From Pantanalinema sp. GBBB05 (GTDB lineage: Bacteria; Cyanobacteriota; Cyanobacteriia; Leptolyngbyales; Leptolyngbyaceae), in the NCBI GenBank assembly GCA_016743235.1, contig VRZD01000008.1, positions 124,001-188,000 on the forward strand: 64,000 nt of DNA, written 5' to 3'. Every line of letters begins with the position of its first letter. The stretch's first letter is position 1. The position numbers and the translations under genes are program-made. The notes under the pieces were generated by a model. The model made no database searches. It had not been told where the DNA came from and worked only from the letters and a program-made list of their open reading frames with translations. Below are positions 26,622 through 37,900 of this stretch, in pieces.

Positions 26622-29600
26622 ATGACCCAGACTTCTAACTCTACTGGATTTAGCATCAGTGCCATCTCCATTCGCCAGCACATCGGTACCCTGATGCTAA
26701 CCCTAGCAGTCATTGTTGTTGGGGTATTTTTTGTTTCTAACCTACCGGTTGATCTGCTGCCATCAATTACCTATCCCCGAATTGGGGTGCGGGTTGATGC
26801 CCCCGGAGTTTCACCAGAGGTGGCAGTTGATGAAATTACCCGTCCGCTGGAAGAAGCCCTGTCGGCAACAGAAGGAGTGGTACAGGTTTATTCCCAAACA
26901 CGGGAAGGTCAGGTCAGTTTAGATTTATATTTCAAACCCGGTGGCAACATTGATCAAGCCCTCAATGATGCCACAGCGGCGTTTAACCGGGCACGGGGAA
27001 ATTTACCCGACACGATTCAGGAACCCCGGTTGTTTAAAGCCGATCCATCTCAGTTGCCAGTATATGAAATGGCGTTATCTTCACCAACGTTCAGTCCGGC
27101 TGATCTACGCGTGTTTGCCGATGAGGAACTAGCCCGGGAACTTGGAGTGGTTGAAGGGGTAGCGGCTGTTGATGTAGCAGGGGGGGTGGAGGAAGAGGTT
27201 CGGGTCATTGTTGATCTGAATCGTTTGCAAGCCGTCGGTGTGGGGTTGGATGATGTACTTTCCGAACTGGAGGAAACCAACCAGGATATCTCTGGTGGGC
27301 GAATTTTAGGTCCCAATTCCGAACCGTTGACGCGGGCGATCGGGCGGTTTAAAAGTGCCACGGAAATTCAAGATATTTCGTTTGAGGTGGGAGGGCAACC
27401 CTCCAACGATCGCAATCAGCCATCAGATAACAGAAGTCAAAATCAAGCCAATCTGGCTAATTTATCCACTAATGCAGCGCGGCGGCGCGTTTATCTGCGC
27501 GACTTTGCTGAAGTGATTGATGGTACAGAACAGCAACGCATCTTTGTCAATTTGAATGGTCAAGCAGCTGTTAAAGTCAGCATTCAAAAGCAGCCAGATG
27601 CCAACAGTATCACGGTTGTCGAGGGTGTAAAACGGCGGTTAGACGAATTACGGCAACAAGGGGTAATTTCGGCAGACATGCAACTGCTGCCGACTCTGGA
27701 TGAGTCCGTGTTTATTCAAAACGCCATTTCTAATGTGGTAAGTTCTGGTTTGATTGGCGCCGGATTAGCCGCGATCGCGGTCCTACTTTTCCTCGGTTCC
27801 GTACGACAAACGCTGATCATTGTATTGTCAATTCCCCTTGCAACTCTAGCTGCCATTATTTTCATGGGCATGTTTAAGCTATCGCTGAATGTGTTCAGTT
27901 TAGGCGGATTGGCATTAGGAGTGGGGATTGTGGTAGACAACTCGATTGTCATGTTAGAAGCGATCGCGGAAGGTGCAGGAGTCACTCCCGGGCAGGACAG
28001 TCAAACTCGTCTGAGTTCCAAACAGTTGCTACGGCAATCGATCGTGAGTAGTCAGGAAGTTGAGTCGGCATTGATTGCGTCCACCAGCACTAACTTGGTT
28101 GCCGTCTTACCCTTTCTCTTGATCGGAGGCTTTATTGCCCTACTGTTTAATGAACTGATTCTGACGATTAGTTTTGCCGTTGCCGCCTCAATTTTGATTG
28201 CCATTACCGTAGTGCCCATGGTAACCTCCCGCCTATTAGCAATTCGCTGGTCAACTGGGGTCAATCGCTTCTGGTTGCTGCGGCAATTTAACCAGCGATT
28301 TATTGCTGCCACTCAGGGTTATGGGGCACTGCTGAATTGGGTTCTCGATCGACGGTGGTTGGTAGTCGGCGGCACGGTGATGGTGTTTACCTTCAGTGGG
28401 CTATTCATGCTCGGTCGGATACCCCAGGAGATTCTGCCCCGGATTAACACAGGGCAGGCTAATCTGATTGCTCAGTTTCCTCCAGGAACCCCCCTAGAGG
28501 ATAGCCGCAAGGTGATGGCAGAGGTAGACAAGATTTTGTTGGAGCAGCCGGAAACCGAGTATGCGTTTACAACCGTGGGTGGCTTTTTGTTTGGTAGTAA
28601 TACCAGTGAAAATGCGCTGCGGAGTTCCAGCACCATCACACTGAAACCGGGCAGCAATGTAGAACAGTTTGTTTCCAAGATCACCCAAGAATTCCAGCGG
28701 CTCAATCTGGTTGATGTGCGGTTACGTATTAATCCAGGGCAAGTGCGGGGCTTGGTCTTGAGTAATTCTCCCGTGCGAGGAGCAGAAGTTGATGTGCTAT
28801 TGCAGGGTGCCGATGAACGCACTCTCACGCAAGCTGGACGCGAGGTGCTTCAAGCCTTAGAAGAAAAAGCGACACTGGTGAGTTTTCGCCCTGATGCTGA
28901 TCCGCGCCAACCAGAAGTTCAAGTGCTGCCCGATCGCGAACGATTAGCCGACCTCAATCTAAATATTCAAGATATTGGGGATACGATCGAAACTGCAATT
29001 CAAGGCTCTGTACCCACCCAGATTCAGCGGGGTAATCGATTGGTTGATGTGCGGGTGGAATTAGACGAAGAGGCGATTCGTCGTCCATCTCAACTTGCGG
29101 ATCTACCGTTGTTCGTCTCGAATAATCGTCCAGTGCGATTGGGAGATGTTGCCGACATCACGCCAGGTCAGGCACCAGGGCAGATCCAACGAATTAATCA
29201 GCGGCAAGTGTTTATCATTGCTGGCAACTTGAATGAAGGGGCTAGTTTAGGCGAAGCCCTTCAGCAAGTAGACCAAATTACTCAGGAGTTGGATCTGCCG
29301 GATGGTGTGAGTTTCTTACCCAGTACAGCAGCTCAGAGTAACCGCGAGTTGCAGTCCTCATTGCCTCTTTTAGGTGGATTAGCAGCATTTCTCGTTTTTG
29401 TCGTCATGGCGGTGCAATATAACTCACTAGTTGATCCACTAGTGATTATGTTTACGATTCCCCTGGCATTGATAGGTGGCATCTTTGGGTTATTTATGAC
29501 CCAAACCGCGATCGGGGCAACAGTGATTGTCGGTGCCGTGTTGCTGGTAGGGATCGTGGTTAACAACGCCATCATTATGGTGGAACTGGCTAATCAGATT

Positions 29601-29945
29601 CGGGAACGGGAAGGGTGTACTCGCCGAGTTGCCATTCTCAAAGCGGCTCCTCAGCGCCTGCGACCGATTTTGATGACCACCATTACCACCGTGTTAGGGA
29701 TGTTTCCTTTAGCCTTAGGCATAGGACAGGGGAGTGAATTTTTGCAACCGCTGGGAATTGTTGTGTTCTCGGGACTTTCACTAGCCACCTTGCTAACGTT
29801 ATTTATGATTCCCTGCTTCTATCTGCTGTTGCACGATTTATTTGGGGGTAAGTGGTTCCGTCGCCAGCGGATCAAGAAATCGTCACTGCCTTTGGAAGCT
29901 GAATTCGTTGAACCTCCAGTCGGTGAGAAATCACCTCACGGGTAA
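26622..29945 (+). CDS. RND-family efflux pump (AcrB/HAE1-like)
   Basis: 1107 residues. Twelve membrane segments fall in the usual pattern: one at the N-terminus (LMLTLAVIVVGVFFV), a group at about 370-560 and another at about 900-1080. The porter loops start PVDLLPSITYPRIGVRVDAPG. RND signatures are GVGIVVDNSIVMLEAIAEG (transmembrane helix 4 region with Asp) and VGIVVNNAIIMVELANQ. A Gln/Asn-rich insert (SNDRNQPSDNRSQNQANL) in the first porter domain is unusual. It is 158 bp downstream of its adaptor. Substrate class (drug, lipid or metal) cannot be read directly. The last 15 bp overlap the convergent CHASE2-GGDEF gene. Confidence 0.93.
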   Translation: MTQTSNSTGFSISAISIRQHIGTLMLTLAVIVVGVFFVSNLPVDLLPSITYPRIGVRVDAPGVSPEVAVDEITRPLEEALSATEGVVQVYSQTREGQVSLDLYFKPGGNIDQALNDATAAFNRARGNLPDTIQEPRLFKADPSQLPVYEMALSSPTFSPADLRVFADEELARELGVVEGVAAVDVAGGVEEEVRVIVDLNRLQAVGVGLDDVLSELEETNQDISGGRILGPNSEPLTRAIGRFKSATEIQDISFEVGGQPSNDRNQPSDNRSQNQANLANLSTNAARRRVYLRDFAEVIDGTEQQRIFVNLNGQAAVKVSIQKQPDANSITVVEGVKRRLDELRQQGVISADMQLLPTLDESVFIQNAISNVVSSGLIGAGLAAIAVLLFLGSVRQTLIIVLSIPLATLAAIIFMGMFKLSLNVFSLGGLALGVGIVVDNSIVMLEAIAEGAGVTPGQDSQTRLSSKQLLRQSIVSSQEVESALIASTSTNLVAVLPFLLIGGFIALLFNELILTISFAVAASILIAITVVPMVTSRLLAIRWSTGVNRFWLLRQFNQRFIAATQGYGALLNWVLDRRWLVVGGTVMVFTFSGLFMLGRIPQEILPRINTGQANLIAQFPPGTPLEDSRKVMAEVDKILLEQPETEYAFTTVGGFLFGSNTSENALRSSSTITLKPGSNVEQFVSKITQEFQRLNLVDVRLRINPGQVRGLVLSNSPVRGAEVDVLLQGADERTLTQAGREVLQALEEKATLVSFRPDADPRQPEVQVLPDRERLADLNLNIQDIGDTIETAIQGSVPTQIQRGNRLVDVRVELDEEAIRRPSQLADLPLFVSNNRPVRLGDVADITPGQAPGQIQRINQRQVFIIAGNLNEGASLGEALQQVDQITQELDLPDGVSFLPSTAAQSNRELQSSLPLLGGLAAFLVFVVMAVQYNSLVDPLVIMFTIPLALIGGIFGLFMTQTAIGATVIVGAVLLVGIVVNNAIIMVELANQIREREGCTRRVAILKAAPQRLRPILMTTITTVLGMFPLALGIGQGSEFLQPLGIVVFSGLSLATLLTLFMIPCFYLLLHDLFGGKWFRRQRIKKSSLPLEAEFVEPPVGEKSPHG

Positions 29946-31760
29946 TTCAACGGCAACTACCCGATCGCGCCCTTGCATCTTAGCTTGGTACAGTGCTTCG
30001 TCAGCTTTACTAATAAACTGCCCCAACGAAACATCGGGGAGAGGCACTATACACACTACCCCCAAACTTAAGGTGACATGGGAACTGACATAGGAAGACT
30101 CGTGAGGAATTTGCAGATGGTGAATTTTAGAGCGAATTTCATTGGCAAGTTGGGTCGCACCGGCTAAGGGTGTATTGGGCAGAATGATGGCAAATTCTTC
30201 GCCGCCATAGCGCGCGACCCGATCGGCCGGACGTTTAGCAGTGAGTTGTAACGTGCTGGCAACTTGGGATAAACAGCGATCGCCAGCGGGATGCCCATAA
30301 GTGTCGTTATAGAGCTTAAAACAATCAATATCCAGCAGGATCAAAGATAGAGGGAGTTGCTCCCGCATCATCCGATACCATTCTTGATTCAGGTACTCGT
30401 TGAAAAAGCGACGATTCGCGACCTGGGTTAATTCGTCGGTGCGAGCCAGGTGTTCTAGTAATTGGTTGGCACTTTCGGCAACCTGACGGGCTTGTTCCAG
30501 TGCCAAATTTTTCTCTACCAGCTCTTGAGTCCGTTCTTGTACCTTCAGTTCCAAAATTTGGTTGGCTTGCTTGAGCGCCTGCCATGCCCAGAAAACATGA
30601 CTGAGCAGCATCGCACTGAGCAAGGCTAGTGCTGGAGAAACCGCTACGACCCACCAGCCTAGCAAGAACCCACTATAGGCGATCGCAAAGACACTCACGA
30701 TCGCTGTCGGACATAACAGAATCGTCCATCGCAAGGAATGGAGCGACCATCCTAATGCGGTTCCGACTCCTGCCCAGAACAAAATATAGCCCCATTCCCA
30801 ACATTCAGGTATCCCCTGAAGCAACGGACGACCATCTAAAGCACTAGTAATAATTTGGGCAGTGACATTCGCGTGAATTTCTACTCCTGCCCAGGTCGTG
30901 TCACTATCCGTGGAGTATGGCGTATAGAAGCGATCGCCCCAGAGACTATCTGCCTTAGCCCCCACGAACACGATCTTGTCCTGGATAGTGCTTGCAGGCA
31001 CCTGATTCGTCATGACTTGCTTGAGGCTAACGGTGGGGATGCCACCAGGGATCCGCAGGAAGTTGGATAGCGTTTGGTTGCCGCTGGTATCGGCTCGAAC
31101 ATAGCCACCCGCATTCGGGTCTAAGCGACAAAATTGGGCTTTCCCTAATTGGGTACAACTACCCGCTTCCCCACCCTGAGCGATGATTCCTCGCTGGCTG
31201 AGATAGATTAATGCCAGTTTTGTTCCTAGTGCTAATTTGTCCTGACCATGCTGGTCGATCGCCAGCAAATTACGCCGCACTTTACCGTCAGCATCTAGGA
31301 GTAAATCATTCACACCGACCTGATTGCGATCGCGTAACATCGGCGGTGGTAGCACCGTAGACCCTGCCGTGGCACCAACAGCTTTGCTAATGCCGATCAC
31401 ATTAGGAATAGTGCGAAAAGCGGTCAATAACTCCGTATGTCCTGGCTGAATGGGGAGATCTCGGTAAAGATCTAAACCGATCGCGGCAGGACGATCGCGG
31501 TGGAGTCGCTGTAACAAGGCTGCCACTTGTTGATCAGACAAGGGCCACCGCCCTGCCCATTGCAGATCTGCATCGTTAATTGTGACTAAAACGATAGGAA
31601 CCGTGCGGGATTCGGGCAATCGCCACCGAAACCATTGATTCAGAATTTCCCACTCCAGAAGTTGCAATGCCCCCGATACCTGCAACCCAATCACCGCCGT
31701 TGTTACCCCAATTGTGATTGCTCCTAAACTGCGCCACCGTGCCAATCGCTTCATACTCAA
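29931..31760 (-). CDS. CHASE2-GGDEF diguanylate cyclase
   Basis: 609 residues. An N-terminal membrane segment precedes a CHASE2 extracellular domain (about 30-320; RTVPIVLVTINDADLQ, PAAIGLDLYRDLP, GKVRRNLLAIDQ, ASTIQDKIVFVGAKADS). Three membrane segments (about 325-400) and a coiled coil (VQERTQELVEKNLALEQAR) connect to a GGDEF domain with the active loop GGEEF. The inhibitory site RPAD lies exactly five residues before that loop, so the enzyme is probably active and product-inhibited. It should make cyclic di-GMP in response to a periplasmic cue. Its start overlaps the DUF928 stop (ATGA), so it is translationally coupled to that gene. Confidence 0.93.
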   Translation of the reverse strand: MSMKRLARWRSLGAITIGVTTAVIGLQVSGALQLLEWEILNQWFRWRLPESRTVPIVLVTINDADLQWAGRWPLSDQQVAALLQRLHRDRPAAIGLDLYRDLPIQPGHTELLTAFRTIPNVIGISKAVGATAGSTVLPPPMLRDRNQVGVNDLLLDADGKVRRNLLAIDQHGQDKLALGTKLALIYLSQRGIIAQGGEAGSCTQLGKAQFCRLDPNAGGYVRADTSGNQTLSNFLRIPGGIPTVSLKQVMTNQVPASTIQDKIVFVGAKADSLWGDRFYTPYSTDSDTTWAGVEIHANVTAQIITSALDGRPLLQGIPECWEWGYILFWAGVGTALGWSLHSLRWTILLCPTAIVSVFAIAYSGFLLGWWVVAVSPALALLSAMLLSHVFWAWQALKQANQILELKVQERTQELVEKNLALEQARQVAESANQLLEHLARTDELTQVANRRFFNEYLNQEWYRMMREQLPLSLILLDIDCFKLYNDTYGHPAGDRCLSQVASTLQLTAKRPADRVARYGGEEFAIILPNTPLAGATQLANEIRSKIHHLQIPHESSYVSSHVTLSLGVVCIVPLPDVSLGQFISKADEALYQAKMQGRDRVVAVELPVR

Positions 31761-32488
31761 GGATTAGCCTGTGTGATCCGAGTGGGAGCTGCGATCGGGC
31801 GTAGTCCAGCTGTTTTTAGTAAATCTGTCCATAGCAGAGATAGAGCCGGATGGTTAGGTTGAGTTTTTGATAGCTCCAGGTAGGTGTTTAATGCGTCGTA
31901 CCAAAACCCAGCTTGCAGGTATAGTTGGATCTGCTGCTCAGCACTTGCCGCCGCTAATTGCTGCTGTAACTGAGCGCTTAGTGGTTGCTGCTGAATCCGA
32001 CCTTCCACTAACCAATCTTTTGTCCGCCGTTTTGGGTCACATACAAGGGCGGCTGTCCAGTAGTAGGACTGATTTGGGGTTAGGCTAGCGGTGTTGGCGG
32101 GTAGCGTAATCTTGAGCAGTCCATCGGCACGAATCGGTAGATTAACTTGGTAAAGACCCTCTTGCGCTTGGGTAAACAAGCTGAATTCTAGGGTGGTAGC
32201 TGTTGTATTCGGGACATATACCCAAATGGTCGGAGTGGCTTGGGTTGTCAATCCTACGCTCTGTGTCGGAGCTAGAGCCACTAAATTTTCTTGATGATTT
32301 GGTTTTTGCAAACAAGCGAGATGGGTCGCTGGACGAGAGCCACCGCCAGCAGTACCTTTTGGCGTTCCCTGTCCGGGGGGTGAACCAAATTGAGCTTGAG
32401 CGATCGGAGTGACTAAACTACTGACGATCGTAGTTAGCAGTAGACCAGCGCCGATCCAAGATTGAGGGGGGCAAGCTATCCGTTTCAT
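31757..32488 (-). CDS. exported DUF928 protein
   Basis: 243 residues from the ATG at 32488, preceded by GAGGAA at 6 bp; a longer start at 32530 lacks support. A signal peptide ends near ITPIAQA (LLLTTIVSSLVTPIAQA). The DUF928 pattern is present: HLACLQKPNHQENLVALAPT, TIWVYVPNTT, LEFSLFTQAQEGLYQVNLP, YYWTAALVCDPKRR, and QIQLYLQAGFWYDAL near the end. This cyanobacterial family recurs beside CHASE2 cyclases, CHAT proteins and haemagglutinins. Function is unknown; periplasmic location is inferred. Confidence 0.88.
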   Translation of the reverse strand: MKRIACPPQSWIGAGLLLTTIVSSLVTPIAQAQFGSPPGQGTPKGTAGGGSRPATHLACLQKPNHQENLVALAPTQSVGLTTQATPTIWVYVPNTTATTLEFSLFTQAQEGLYQVNLPIRADGLLKITLPANTASLTPNQSYYWTAALVCDPKRRTKDWLVEGRIQQQPLSAQLQQQLAAASAEQQIQLYLQAGFWYDALNTYLELSKTQPNHPALSLLWTDLLKTAGLRPIAAPTRITQANP

Positions 32489-32646
32489 GTCAGTTTCCTC
32501 AAGTAAGCCGTAAACATCAGGAACTATCACATCGCTTGATGTTTGCCTCTTGCCAATTGCTAACGATCGCCAATCAAGGGGATCAGTTATTTTTTTTCAT
32601 GAGGCAATAACTGTAGTAACCTAATTGGGCTAAATTTGCAGTGATC

Positions 32647-34950
32647 TCATAACCAATTCCCCACTAAGATGAAGGGTGCCCAGTAAAATGGGTGCTTAAA
32701 CTCTGGAGATTGAATCAGGCTCAGCTGTGCCGCCTGTACTGCTTGGGCTTTACTGACATTGGGCTGGGTTAACGATTTGTAAAAAGCCGCAATAAAAGCA
32801 GCGGTAGACGCATCATTCACTGTCCACAGGGTGGCTAAGGTGCTGAGCGCCCCTGAGCGCACGGCGACTCCTGCCATACCAAGGGTTGCCCGATTGTCTC
32901 CTTCTGCTGTCTGACAAGCACTGAGCACCAGTAATTCAATCGGGTTTATATCTGTTAGCGATCGTTGATTCAGTAAACTTTGGAGATCGTTAATCGTTAA
33001 CTGTCCATCCCAGGTTTGAATATAGGTATCTTCAGCTTTAGAACTAAATTGTCCATGGCTAGCGAGATGTACCACATTAAATGGAGCCGCTTGTACCTGA
33101 GCCTTTAAAGCAGTCACAGTAAACGATTGATCTAATAATACCTGAGCTGAAATCTGACGGCTAATTTCATCGACCTCCTGTCGCACTCCTGGGAGTGGAG
33201 TAGCGCTACTTGTCCCGGCACTCAGTCCACCGACCAAGGCATGAATTTGCTCTTTTTGTAACCGTTGCGGACTCAGTAATCGCAAGCTTGGCGCTAACGC
33301 AATTTGGTACTGCTGAATTAAGTACTGGTTGCCGTCATGTAAGGCAGCCATCGGCAAACTGCGGAGTGCCCCATCCAAAACAAAAACGAGGGTGGTCAGT
33401 GGGTGCTGCTTCAGCTCAGCTGCGATCGGTTGAATTAACCATTGATAGATCTGCTGGGTCGCCGCTAACCGTTCTTTGGCAAATGAAGTTTGGCGGAGCG
33501 AGTTTTGCATCCGCTCAATGCCAGCTTCAATGGTTGCCTGGGGTAAAACCGTAACATAGTGCCGGAGGGGTTGCCCCGGCAAGGATAGAATCACTTCCAG
33601 GCGATCCGCCAAAATGATGGGATAAATGATGGCAGCGGTGGGGTCTACCTCATCGATCGAACGGGCAGCAGCATCTAAACACGCCTCCCGGAAGAAGTTA
33701 TTTAACTCAGCTAATTGCAGGGATTCGATCACCTGGCGAGCTTGCTTCAGCTCCGCTTGAGTCGCTGATGGTTGCAGCAACAAATCCACCAATTCCCGAT
33801 ACACCGGCTCGACCCGATCGCGGAAGGAGAATTGCACATCCTGCCCGATCGCGACTAAATCATTGCGAAGGAATTGCAGCGTTTTGACAGCTTCAGTGTA
33901 AGCCTGAGTTGCCGCCGTTAAATCCCCCTGCGATCGCAAAATCCGTCCCATTTGCCACTGCCACTGATACAGAATTTCTGGAACGTTAATGATGCGGGCT
34001 AGCTCCAGAGCTTCCTGAGTCAGTCGTTGGGCTTCTTGCCATTGGTGAGTTTGTTCATACAAGTGTCCCAGTCGCCCGATCGCGTAGGATTGTCCCCGGC
34101 GATCGCCTAACTGTTGGGCCTGCTGAACAGCCGTCATCAGCAGTTGGGCAGCTGACAATGTTTGCCGGTTAGCAGAATCGGTTATCTGCCCCATTAACTC
34201 GGCTAACTCAATCCGACCATAGATTGCCAACTGACCGGGCGGCAAGGTTTCCAGTTGCGTGGTAATTTGGGGTACTAAGGCAGTGGCTTCGGAACGGCGA
34301 TCCAGTTGTTGCAGTAATCGCAGTTGCCGCAGTTGGGCAGAAACTTGCAGCGGCGCCGCGATTGTGGCGGCCTGTTGAAAGTAAGTTAAAGCAGACTGAA
34401 TTTGTTGTTGAGCCAATAAGGTATTGCCAAGATGCAAATTAGCCGCCTGAATATCCGGCAGGGAGTGAATTTGTTGAGCAATCCGCAAACTTTCGATTAG
34501 TACCTGATGGGAGGTTTCATACTCCCCAATCAGTCGCAGAATATTGCCTAATGTCAGCAAAGTATTGGCTTTGAGCGAGGAGTCTGGCTGTTGCCGTTGA
34601 GCCGCCGCTACCTGAGTTAATAGAGTACGGGCACGACGATAGAAGCCCAAGGCTTGCAATGCCTTTGCCTGGTTAAGCTGAGCGCCGATCGTGCCCTCCT
34701 GATCGCCACGCTGCCGATAAACCTGCTCTGCGGTCTGCCAACGCTCTAAGGCCGCTTGGGGATTTCCCCGCTCTAGTAATTGCTGTCCTTGTTGGTTCAG
34801 ATCTGGAACTAAGTTGAGATTGATACTGGTCGGGAGCTGAGCGATCGCAGGGAGCAGTGGCAATCCCAGAACCAGCAGCAGTCCCAATACACTACAGAGC
34901 AGGAATTCACTGCATCGAGTTTTCCAGCATTTAGTCATCCAGTTTGGCAT
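32647..34950 (-). CDS. TPR-CHAT protein (caspase-like fold)
   Basis: 767 residues from the ATG at 34950, which has GGAGAAG upstream and follows the haemagglutinin stop by 4 bp; a start at 35022 would overlap that gene. A membrane segment or signal peptide (LLCSVLGLLLVLGLPLLPAIAQ) is followed by about eight TPR-like helical pairs (about 40-370). The CHAT domain (about 480-767) keeps the caspase-type dyad: His in VVHLASHGQFS and Cys in LLVLSACQTAEGD. CHAT proteins are cysteine proteases or their inactive kin; substrate unknown. The operon setting with the exported haemagglutinin-like proteins suggests a role in processing or sensing them. Confidence 0.9.
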   Translation of the reverse strand: MPNWMTKCWKTRCSEFLLCSVLGLLLVLGLPLLPAIAQLPTSINLNLVPDLNQQGQQLLERGNPQAALERWQTAEQVYRQRGDQEGTIGAQLNQAKALQALGFYRRARTLLTQVAAAQRQQPDSSLKANTLLTLGNILRLIGEYETSHQVLIESLRIAQQIHSLPDIQAANLHLGNTLLAQQQIQSALTYFQQAATIAAPLQVSAQLRQLRLLQQLDRRSEATALVPQITTQLETLPPGQLAIYGRIELAELMGQITDSANRQTLSAAQLLMTAVQQAQQLGDRRGQSYAIGRLGHLYEQTHQWQEAQRLTQEALELARIINVPEILYQWQWQMGRILRSQGDLTAATQAYTEAVKTLQFLRNDLVAIGQDVQFSFRDRVEPVYRELVDLLLQPSATQAELKQARQVIESLQLAELNNFFREACLDAAARSIDEVDPTAAIIYPIILADRLEVILSLPGQPLRHYVTVLPQATIEAGIERMQNSLRQTSFAKERLAATQQIYQWLIQPIAAELKQHPLTTLVFVLDGALRSLPMAALHDGNQYLIQQYQIALAPSLRLLSPQRLQKEQIHALVGGLSAGTSSATPLPGVRQEVDEISRQISAQVLLDQSFTVTALKAQVQAAPFNVVHLASHGQFSSKAEDTYIQTWDGQLTINDLQSLLNQRSLTDINPIELLVLSACQTAEGDNRATLGMAGVAVRSGALSTLATLWTVNDASTAAFIAAFYKSLTQPNVSKAQAVQAAQLSLIQSPEFKHPFYWAPFILVGNWL

Positions 34951-34954
34951 ATCA

Positions 34955-37900
34955 CTATTCTTCTCCCACCGGAGCCAGTTGGCATGATTGCACCGCGATC
35001 GCAGGTATGGTAGACGCTGCATCTGTAATCAGAGAAATCGAACCATCTGCATTCTGATTCCAGCCAGTTGCCTCAATAATCGCTATCCGATCCGAACCCG
35101 TTCGTTGCCCGACTTGATCTCTCCTGTCTGCTCGATCTCCCCCGCCTTTATCACCCTGCCACACGATCGTCTGATTCAGCACCTCCGTTGGATCAGGAGC
35201 AACGCCACCCCGACCAGTAATCACAAAACTATTGCGGCGTTCTTGGGCAGAGCAGGTTTGGACAATTTGGTGGCTAGAGTCGGTTACATCCGTGGGTAGC
35301 TGAACCAATCCCCGACTGGGATCTACATTCGGTGTATTTAACGTGACAATCCCATTAATCCCAAATTGCGAACTGGCGGTAATATCACTCCAGGGTGTGA
35401 GATGGGGTTGAAATTGTAAGCCGAAGATGCCCTGAGCCGTGATGTCAACTCGTCCCCCATTCCCCGTAAATGCATTGGCGGTAATGTCGCTATTTTCTCG
35501 TAAGACGCCAACGACAAAGCCAGCGTTGATCCGAATATTGCCCCCGTTCCCCCCCGCTTGAGCGGTTCCAGCACTGGCAGAAATTAAACTGTTGTGGCGC
35601 AGGAGCAGTAAATCCCGCACTTGTAGCTGAATGTTACCACCCTGAGTACTGGCGGTTTCGGCAAATATTGTGGCTTGATGATCCAGAGCAACTTGGTGAG
35701 CAGATAAATGAATATCGCCGCCGCGACCCAGTCCTTGACTATCGACCGTAATTCTCGCCCGGTCTTGCATCAACACGTCATTGGTTGTGACGAAAATACT
35801 GCCCCCGTTGCCCGTAGAGCCACGACCCGTATTAGCAAAAATGCCGCTAGGCGCTCCTGCGATCGTGAGGCGATCGCCAGCATTCACAGTAATGTTTCCG
35901 GCGGCACCCTGACCTTCCGTGGTTGCGGATAATTGCCCACCGTTGGTAAGTTCCAGCACTTGAGTTGTAATGGTCATGTTACCACTACGGCCAGAGGTGA
36001 ACGTTGAGGTACTGAGAATACCCCGATTCAGCACCCGCAGAGTATCGGCATTAAGTTGAATACTGCCACCATCCCCGATCGCTCCACCTTGATGCTCTGG
36101 ATCGCCACTCCCCGAAATAATCCCACTTAAGCGACTTGTAATGGTTGCTGTATCAGTTTGGATGTGAATGTCTCCCGCGCGTCCTTGCCCTAGGGTTTTG
36201 GCTTGAATTTGTCCTTGGTCGGTCAACGTCAGCGATCGAGCTTGCAGATCAATCAACCCACCATTCCCCGTGGCACCCGCCGCAACGCCAGCCAGGATAC
36301 TGCCATTACGCACAGAAATATCATTAGCTTGTAAGGATAGAGTGCCAGCGTTGCCTTGTCCAAAGGTGGTAGTGGCGATCGTGCCGCCATCCTGGACATT
36401 CAGCCGATTAGTTTGGATACTGATCTCGCCGCCCTGACCAGTGGCTTGACTCGTTGTTTGGGTAAATACGCCGCTGGGATAGAGTGTTCCGGGGGGCAGG
36501 CTCAAGAAACCCAGGCTCAGCGAGTTGGAATTGAGTGCCGTCACATAAGCGCCTTTCGCGCCGGTGGAGGCAAAGTTCCCGACGGTGGTATTTGGGAGAA
36601 AGCCCGTCACGCCGATCGCAATATTCCCAAGAATGGTGGGGGCTTGGGCGGTGATACCTTGAATGGTGACAAATTCTGGGGCTTGCAATGTGACGGTTCC
36701 TCCCGACCCGCTGCTATGAGCAGAGGCAGAAATTTGAGTGCCGTTCAAAAGGGTAATTGAGGGCGCTGTGATGGTAATGTCTCCGCCGCTGCCGGCACCA
36801 AAGGTGTCGCTACCAATGATCAACCGATCAGCCACAAACGCTGTCTGACTGGTGATGCGAATATCTCCCGCCCCATCCCCGCCGGATGAGAAAATGCCCT
36901 GCTGCACTGCGATCGCGCCTGGAGCAGACAGTTGCACCCTTCCTCCCTGCCCTCGAATGGAGGTATAAGGTTCGACGGGGTCGCCCACGCTATAAGGTTG
37001 CCCTGTGTAGTAATGGAAGCGGTCAGCTACAGATGTGGTATTAATCGACCCCGTGGTCAAACTGCCGCCAGTAGAGGTCACACTAATATCACCCGCCGTC
37101 GCGGTTGGCGCCCCGATCGAGTTGGCCTGTGTTGTAAGATTGCCGGTGCGAATATTACCTCCTGCACTCAGGGACACGGTGCCGGAGGCTCCTCCAGTTG
37201 ATGTGGCTCGGGCGGCAATCGCATTTGTGGTAATGCTCCCGTGAGGAGCGGTCAAGGTAACGTTCCCAGCATTGGCTCCATTCGCACCGATAACAACATG
37301 AGTGCCTCGGGCATTCGGACCCGGTGATGAATCTGGAAATAACGTGGCATAGTTGGTGGTGCCACTCGTTGTTGTCGTAATTAAGTCGGTCTGGATAGTG
37401 CCCGCAGTGCTGCTGATCACCACATCGCCGCCATTGCCAGCATGGTTAAAGTTACTGGATGATAGCGTCTCAATCCGCCCGCTATGCTGAATATCTTGGG
37501 TGGCTATCAGGGTAACAGCGCCTCCGTTGCCTGACACACCCGAAAGATCCACTAAATTGATTCTATTTGAGGTAGAAAGTGTAGACGTTGCCCCATTCAC
37601 CTGAATATTGCCATTCGTAGCCGTTAGTCTTACTAATCCGCCATTACCTGCTGCCACCTGATTACCTTGGGCGGTGGAACTGGAGTTGATTGCAGTTGTG
37701 GCTTCAGCTGTGGGAGTAACGGTGATATTACCGTTGGTTGTACTGAGGAGAATATCGCCACCGTTGCCAGCTATAGAATTGGACCTGATCGCGGTAGTTT
37801 GAGCATTTAAGTTCGCGGTGCGAATATTGCCATTCCGGGCAGATAGGAGAATGGTGCCGCCATTACCAGTAGTGCTAGAGGTGTTAATGGTGCCAACTGT